Below, in pieces: positions 6,287 to 7,988 of a DNA stretch of 7,988 nucleotides. The position numbers and the translations under genes were made by a program. Position 1 is the first letter of the stretch, and the number at the start of each line of letters is the position of its first letter. Source of the stretch: Cyclobacteriaceae bacterium (GTDB lineage Bacteria; Bacteroidota; Bacteroidia; Cytophagales; Cyclobacteriaceae). The DNA lies in the NCBI GenBank assembly GCA_030637245.1, contig DAOVVI010000057.1:1-7988 (forward strand), in the 5' to 3' direction. The notes under the pieces were generated by a model. That model was given only the letters and a program-made list of their open reading frames with translations. It ran no database searches and was not told the origin of the DNA.

Positions 6287-6467
6287 TTGTTAAGCAAAAT
6301 TTTAGTTGCATAAGCTAATAATGCTGCTCAAAGTCACCTAAAAAGAGGCTGAGGAGGATAAAGAAGCGCTGAGATGTCTGGATTAAAAGTCTTATCATAT
6401 ACAAATACTCAGAAATTATAGAAGTTGCCAATGGGCTGTTGAAAATTGTTAGGGAGTAACTTAACAA
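6287..6467. repeat. 8-bp inverted repeat bounding the convergent intergenic gap
   Basis: TTGTTAAG (6287-6294) and CTTAACAA (6460-6467) are exact reverse complements. They start two bases after the cyclophilin stop codon and end directly at the stop codon of the next gene, so they frame almost the entire gap. An 8-bp match over this distance can occur by chance; only the boundary position makes it notable. Confidence 0.3.
6340..6459 (+). pseudogene. Possible eroded remnant of a GxxExxY-type gene
   Basis: The frame ending at the TAA at 6457-6459 reads SEIIEVANGLLKIVRE. This resembles the GxxExxY protein core (EII..A....LGPGLLESVYE) with an internal deletion of about eight residues and several substitutions. 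Upstream, 6340-6376 holds two similar segments, AAAGAGGCTGAG and AAAGAAGCGCTGAG, of the kind of GCTGAG-rich text I associate with the region before such genes in this phylum. A stop codon in frame at about 6370-6375 and the absence of downstream sequence mean no functional product. The match is short and made by eye, so it is weak. Confidence 0.3.
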
Positions 6468-7151
6468 TCAAGGCGAAAACAAAATTCCAATAGAAAGCTC
6501 ATATCCTGTAAAATCTAATTCAGCATCCTTGAAATCTACTGCTTCTTCTACTATTAAATCCCCATCAGAAGGAATTCCTTTGTAAATGCCCTTCATGTCG
6601 AGAGGCGATGATCCTGACAAGTAATAGGCTTCAAGGCTTATTCCAAATTTTTTAGAAAAGTAAATAATGTATTCTGCTCCAAAGCGGTATCCGTAACCAA
6701 GGTTATTATTTACAGAAAAATCTGAGTTTAGCACTTCCCATCCCAAATATTCCTTTAACTCCCTGTCCAGATTGCCTTCATTGATCTTTGTATTAAAATT
6801 ATAAAATAAAAATCCACCACCTTTTAATTTAAATGCCTGGCTATCAAAATTAAATGTGATAACTGCCTCTAAGGGTACCATCATGGAGAAAAATGGTCCA
6901 ATCAATGGATTTTTCGATTCGTATGGAAGTCCATTGACTCCCATGCCGGAAATTCTGTAAAGTGTAAACCCACTTTCAATAGCAAAAAATCGATTTAAGT
7001 CAAACCCCACTCCTCGAATGGAAAATGGTGTAACAGGCACAGAGAAATAACCATTTTTTGGGATGAAATATGAAAAGGATAACCCGAAATCCTGGGCTTT
7101 AATAGATAGTGAAATAAAAGTCAGGCAGATTATGATTACGCACTTTTTCAT
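6468..7151 (-). CDS. Uncharacterised exported protein, probable outer membrane beta-barrel
   Basis: The 227-residue product starts with a clear Sec signal peptide (lysines at 2-3, hydrophobic core VIIICLTFISLSI, likely cleavage after A19 in KAQ). The mature part alternates polar and hydrophobic/aromatic residues in many short strands joined by turns rich in Gly, Asn and Asp (FGLSFSYFIP, FAIESGFTLYRI, GYGYRFGAEYIIYF, FGISLEAYYLSG, FTGYELSIGILF), the pattern of a small outer membrane beta-barrel of eight to ten strands. The final residues ILFSP do not end in the classical aromatic C-terminal residue. I do not recognise a named family. It is convergent with the cyclophilin gene and is followed upstream by a 191-bp gap and the DUF2723 gene on the same strand. 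No good -33/-7 promoter was found upstream. Confidence 0.75.
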   Translation of the reverse strand: MKKCVIIICLTFISLSIKAQDFGLSFSYFIPKNGYFSVPVTPFSIRGVGFDLNRFFAIESGFTLYRISGMGVNGLPYESKNPLIGPFFSMMVPLEAVITFNFDSQAFKLKGGGFLFYNFNTKINEGNLDRELKEYLGWEVLNSDFSVNNNLGYGYRFGAEYIIYFSKKFGISLEAYYLSGSSPLDMKGIYKGIPSDGDLIVEEAVDFKDAELDFTGYELSIGILFSP

Positions 7152-7342
7152 AAACGCATATTTTGAAGTTTATAAATAAATTTTTTATAAGAGAAGTTTT
7201 TCCTTATCTGGCAAGTTAGCTTTTGAGTTTGACAAAAGGAAAGTTGAACCTTAAATGGACAAAGGAAGGCTTTAAACAACCGTCAAAGCTGGGTATAATT
7301 ATTTGCTGGACCTGAAGTATAAGGGCGGAATACCCTCTTTCA
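7152..7342. other. Intergenic gap with no recognisable gene
   Basis: The 191 bases between the two minus-strand genes have frequent stops in the frames I read. The part next to the beta-barrel gene start is very AT-rich. Short stretches such as GYNYLLDLKYKGG can be read on the plus strand but match nothing I know. I see no convincing terminator or promoter here. Confidence 0.5.
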
Positions 7343-7988
7343 TTATGAATTTATCCTCGTATAATGGCCTATGAAATACTCTTCAAATTTTTGAGCCAGT
7401 TCATTTTCATTTTCTGATTTCATGGTGTTTACCAGATCATTGAGAATCAACAAGTTCTTTTGAGCTTCATTGCCAATGGTGATATTGTATCTTCCAAAAT
7501 AGGTTAAAGCGTCATTTGCCCGTTCTCCAAGCAAAGTGGCAATCTCTTTAGCCTTTTCCTTTTCACCTAAACGATAAAGGAGTTTTACAGTTTGAGAAGA
7601 TGTGTAATCGTAAGGAATAGATATATTCGGAATAGCGTCTAAAGATTTATAAATTACTTCTTTAGCCTTTTCTGTTTTACCTTCACGAATTAGCGCATTT
7701 GCCAGGCTGTTAAACGTGGACCTATGGTTAAGGGCAAAATTTCTATGATCAATGGAATTATAAACCTTCGGATCATTCAATCCACGATAACGGAAATTAT
7801 TCATCACATTGTCATACATAATTTCTGTATTCACAAATTCGCTTCTTGGATTTGGATTTTTAACAGGCAATAACCTATATGCATTTCCTTCCTGTACTAC
7901 ATAGTCATTCAAACTAACACTAACTCCCTGAAGAGAGGTATTATTAAAATAAATAGTCCTTTCCCAATTGTTGTTGGCGATTAAATCC
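7343..7988 (-). CDS. DUF2723 family membrane protein, C-terminal fragment (N-terminus off the right edge)
   Basis: The minus-strand frame is open from the window edge to the TAA at 7343-7345, giving 214 visible residues. The in-frame TTG at 7912 is not the real start, because the frame continues upstream as DLIANNNWERTIYFNN. That segment, YRLLPVKN (38-45) and VNTEIMYDNVMNNFRYRGLNDPKVY (52-76 of the fragment) fit the conserved C-terminal region of Bacteroidota DUF2723 proteins, which are usually about 1000 residues with many transmembrane helices in the missing N-terminal part. Two TPR-like helical hairpins follow (91-120 with ANALIREGKTEKAKEVIYKSL, and 131-155 with LLYRLGEKEKAKEIA). The family is related to the GT117 glycosyltransferases that include eukaryotic TMEM260, an O-mannosyltransferase; the bacterial role is not settled. 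The visible part is likely a soluble, extracytoplasmic domain. Confidence 0.85.
   Translation of the reverse strand, partial: DLIANNNWERTIYFNNTSLQGVSVSLNDYVVQEGNAYRLLPVKNPNPRSEFVNTEIMYDNVMNNFRYRGLNDPKVYNSIDHRNFALNHRSTFNSLANALIREGKTEKAKEVIYKSLDAIPNISIPYDYTSSQTVKLLYRLGEKEKAKEIATLLGERANDALTYFGRYNITIGNEAQKNLLILNDLVNTMKSENENELAQKFEEYFIGHYTRINS

Noticed and set aside
7316..7342. Hairpin-like AGGG...CCCT just after the DUF2723 stop codon as a terminator
   Set aside because: Only four base pairs and no T-tract on the minus strand.
7910..7912. TTG as start codon of the rightmost gene
   Set aside because: The frame stays open to the window edge and the upstream residues match the DUF2723 C-terminal region, so the gene is truncated by the window rather than starting here.

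Overview
The window reads as a chromosomal segment of an AT-rich Bacteroidota (Bacteroidetes) species. Four things point there: a zinc-free type B ribosomal protein L31 next to the Bacteroidota-type alternative GlmU, a DUF2723-family membrane protein, a GH106 alpha-L-rhamnosidase, and a promoter upstream of rpmE2 matching the Bacteroidota -33 TTTG / -7 TAnnTTTG consensus. I cannot place it below phylum level.

Layout. (1) 1-1534, minus strand: N-terminal half of a GH106 rhamnosidase with a Tat-type lipoprotein leader, running off the left edge. (2) 1535-1798: divergent intergenic region with two perfect inverted repeats and the rpmE2 promoter. (3) 1799-6285, plus strand: a compact housekeeping run of rpmE2, a glmU-like sugar nucleotidyltransferase/acyltransferase, holB (DNA polymerase III delta prime), hemC (porphobilinogen deaminase) and a lipoprotein cyclophilin. 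A strong intrinsic terminator sits between rpmE2 and the glmU-like gene and ends only five bases before its start codon. (4) 6286-6467: a convergent gap that may hold the eroded remnant of a GxxExxY-type gene. (5) 6468-7151, minus strand: an unassigned exported, probably beta-barrel protein. (6) 7343-7988, minus strand: the C-terminal end of a DUF2723 protein running off the right edge.

The genes on the plus strand serve translation, envelope precursor synthesis, DNA replication, tetrapyrrole synthesis and envelope protein folding. They look co-transcribed because they are close together, not because they share a pathway. I see no defence system, CRISPR array, transposase, tRNA or rRNA.

The most interesting signal is a GC-rich, imperfectly palindromic 25-bp repeat present twice in opposite orientation, 2.7 kb apart (2493-2517 and 5258-5282; 23 of 25 positions identical). 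Both copies lie inside conserved genes (glmU-like and hemC), in frame, and seem to add about 8-9 residues at points where the families normally have a short loop. This resembles, at smaller scale, the protein-embedded palindromic elements of Rickettsia, and is the best candidate here for something undescribed.
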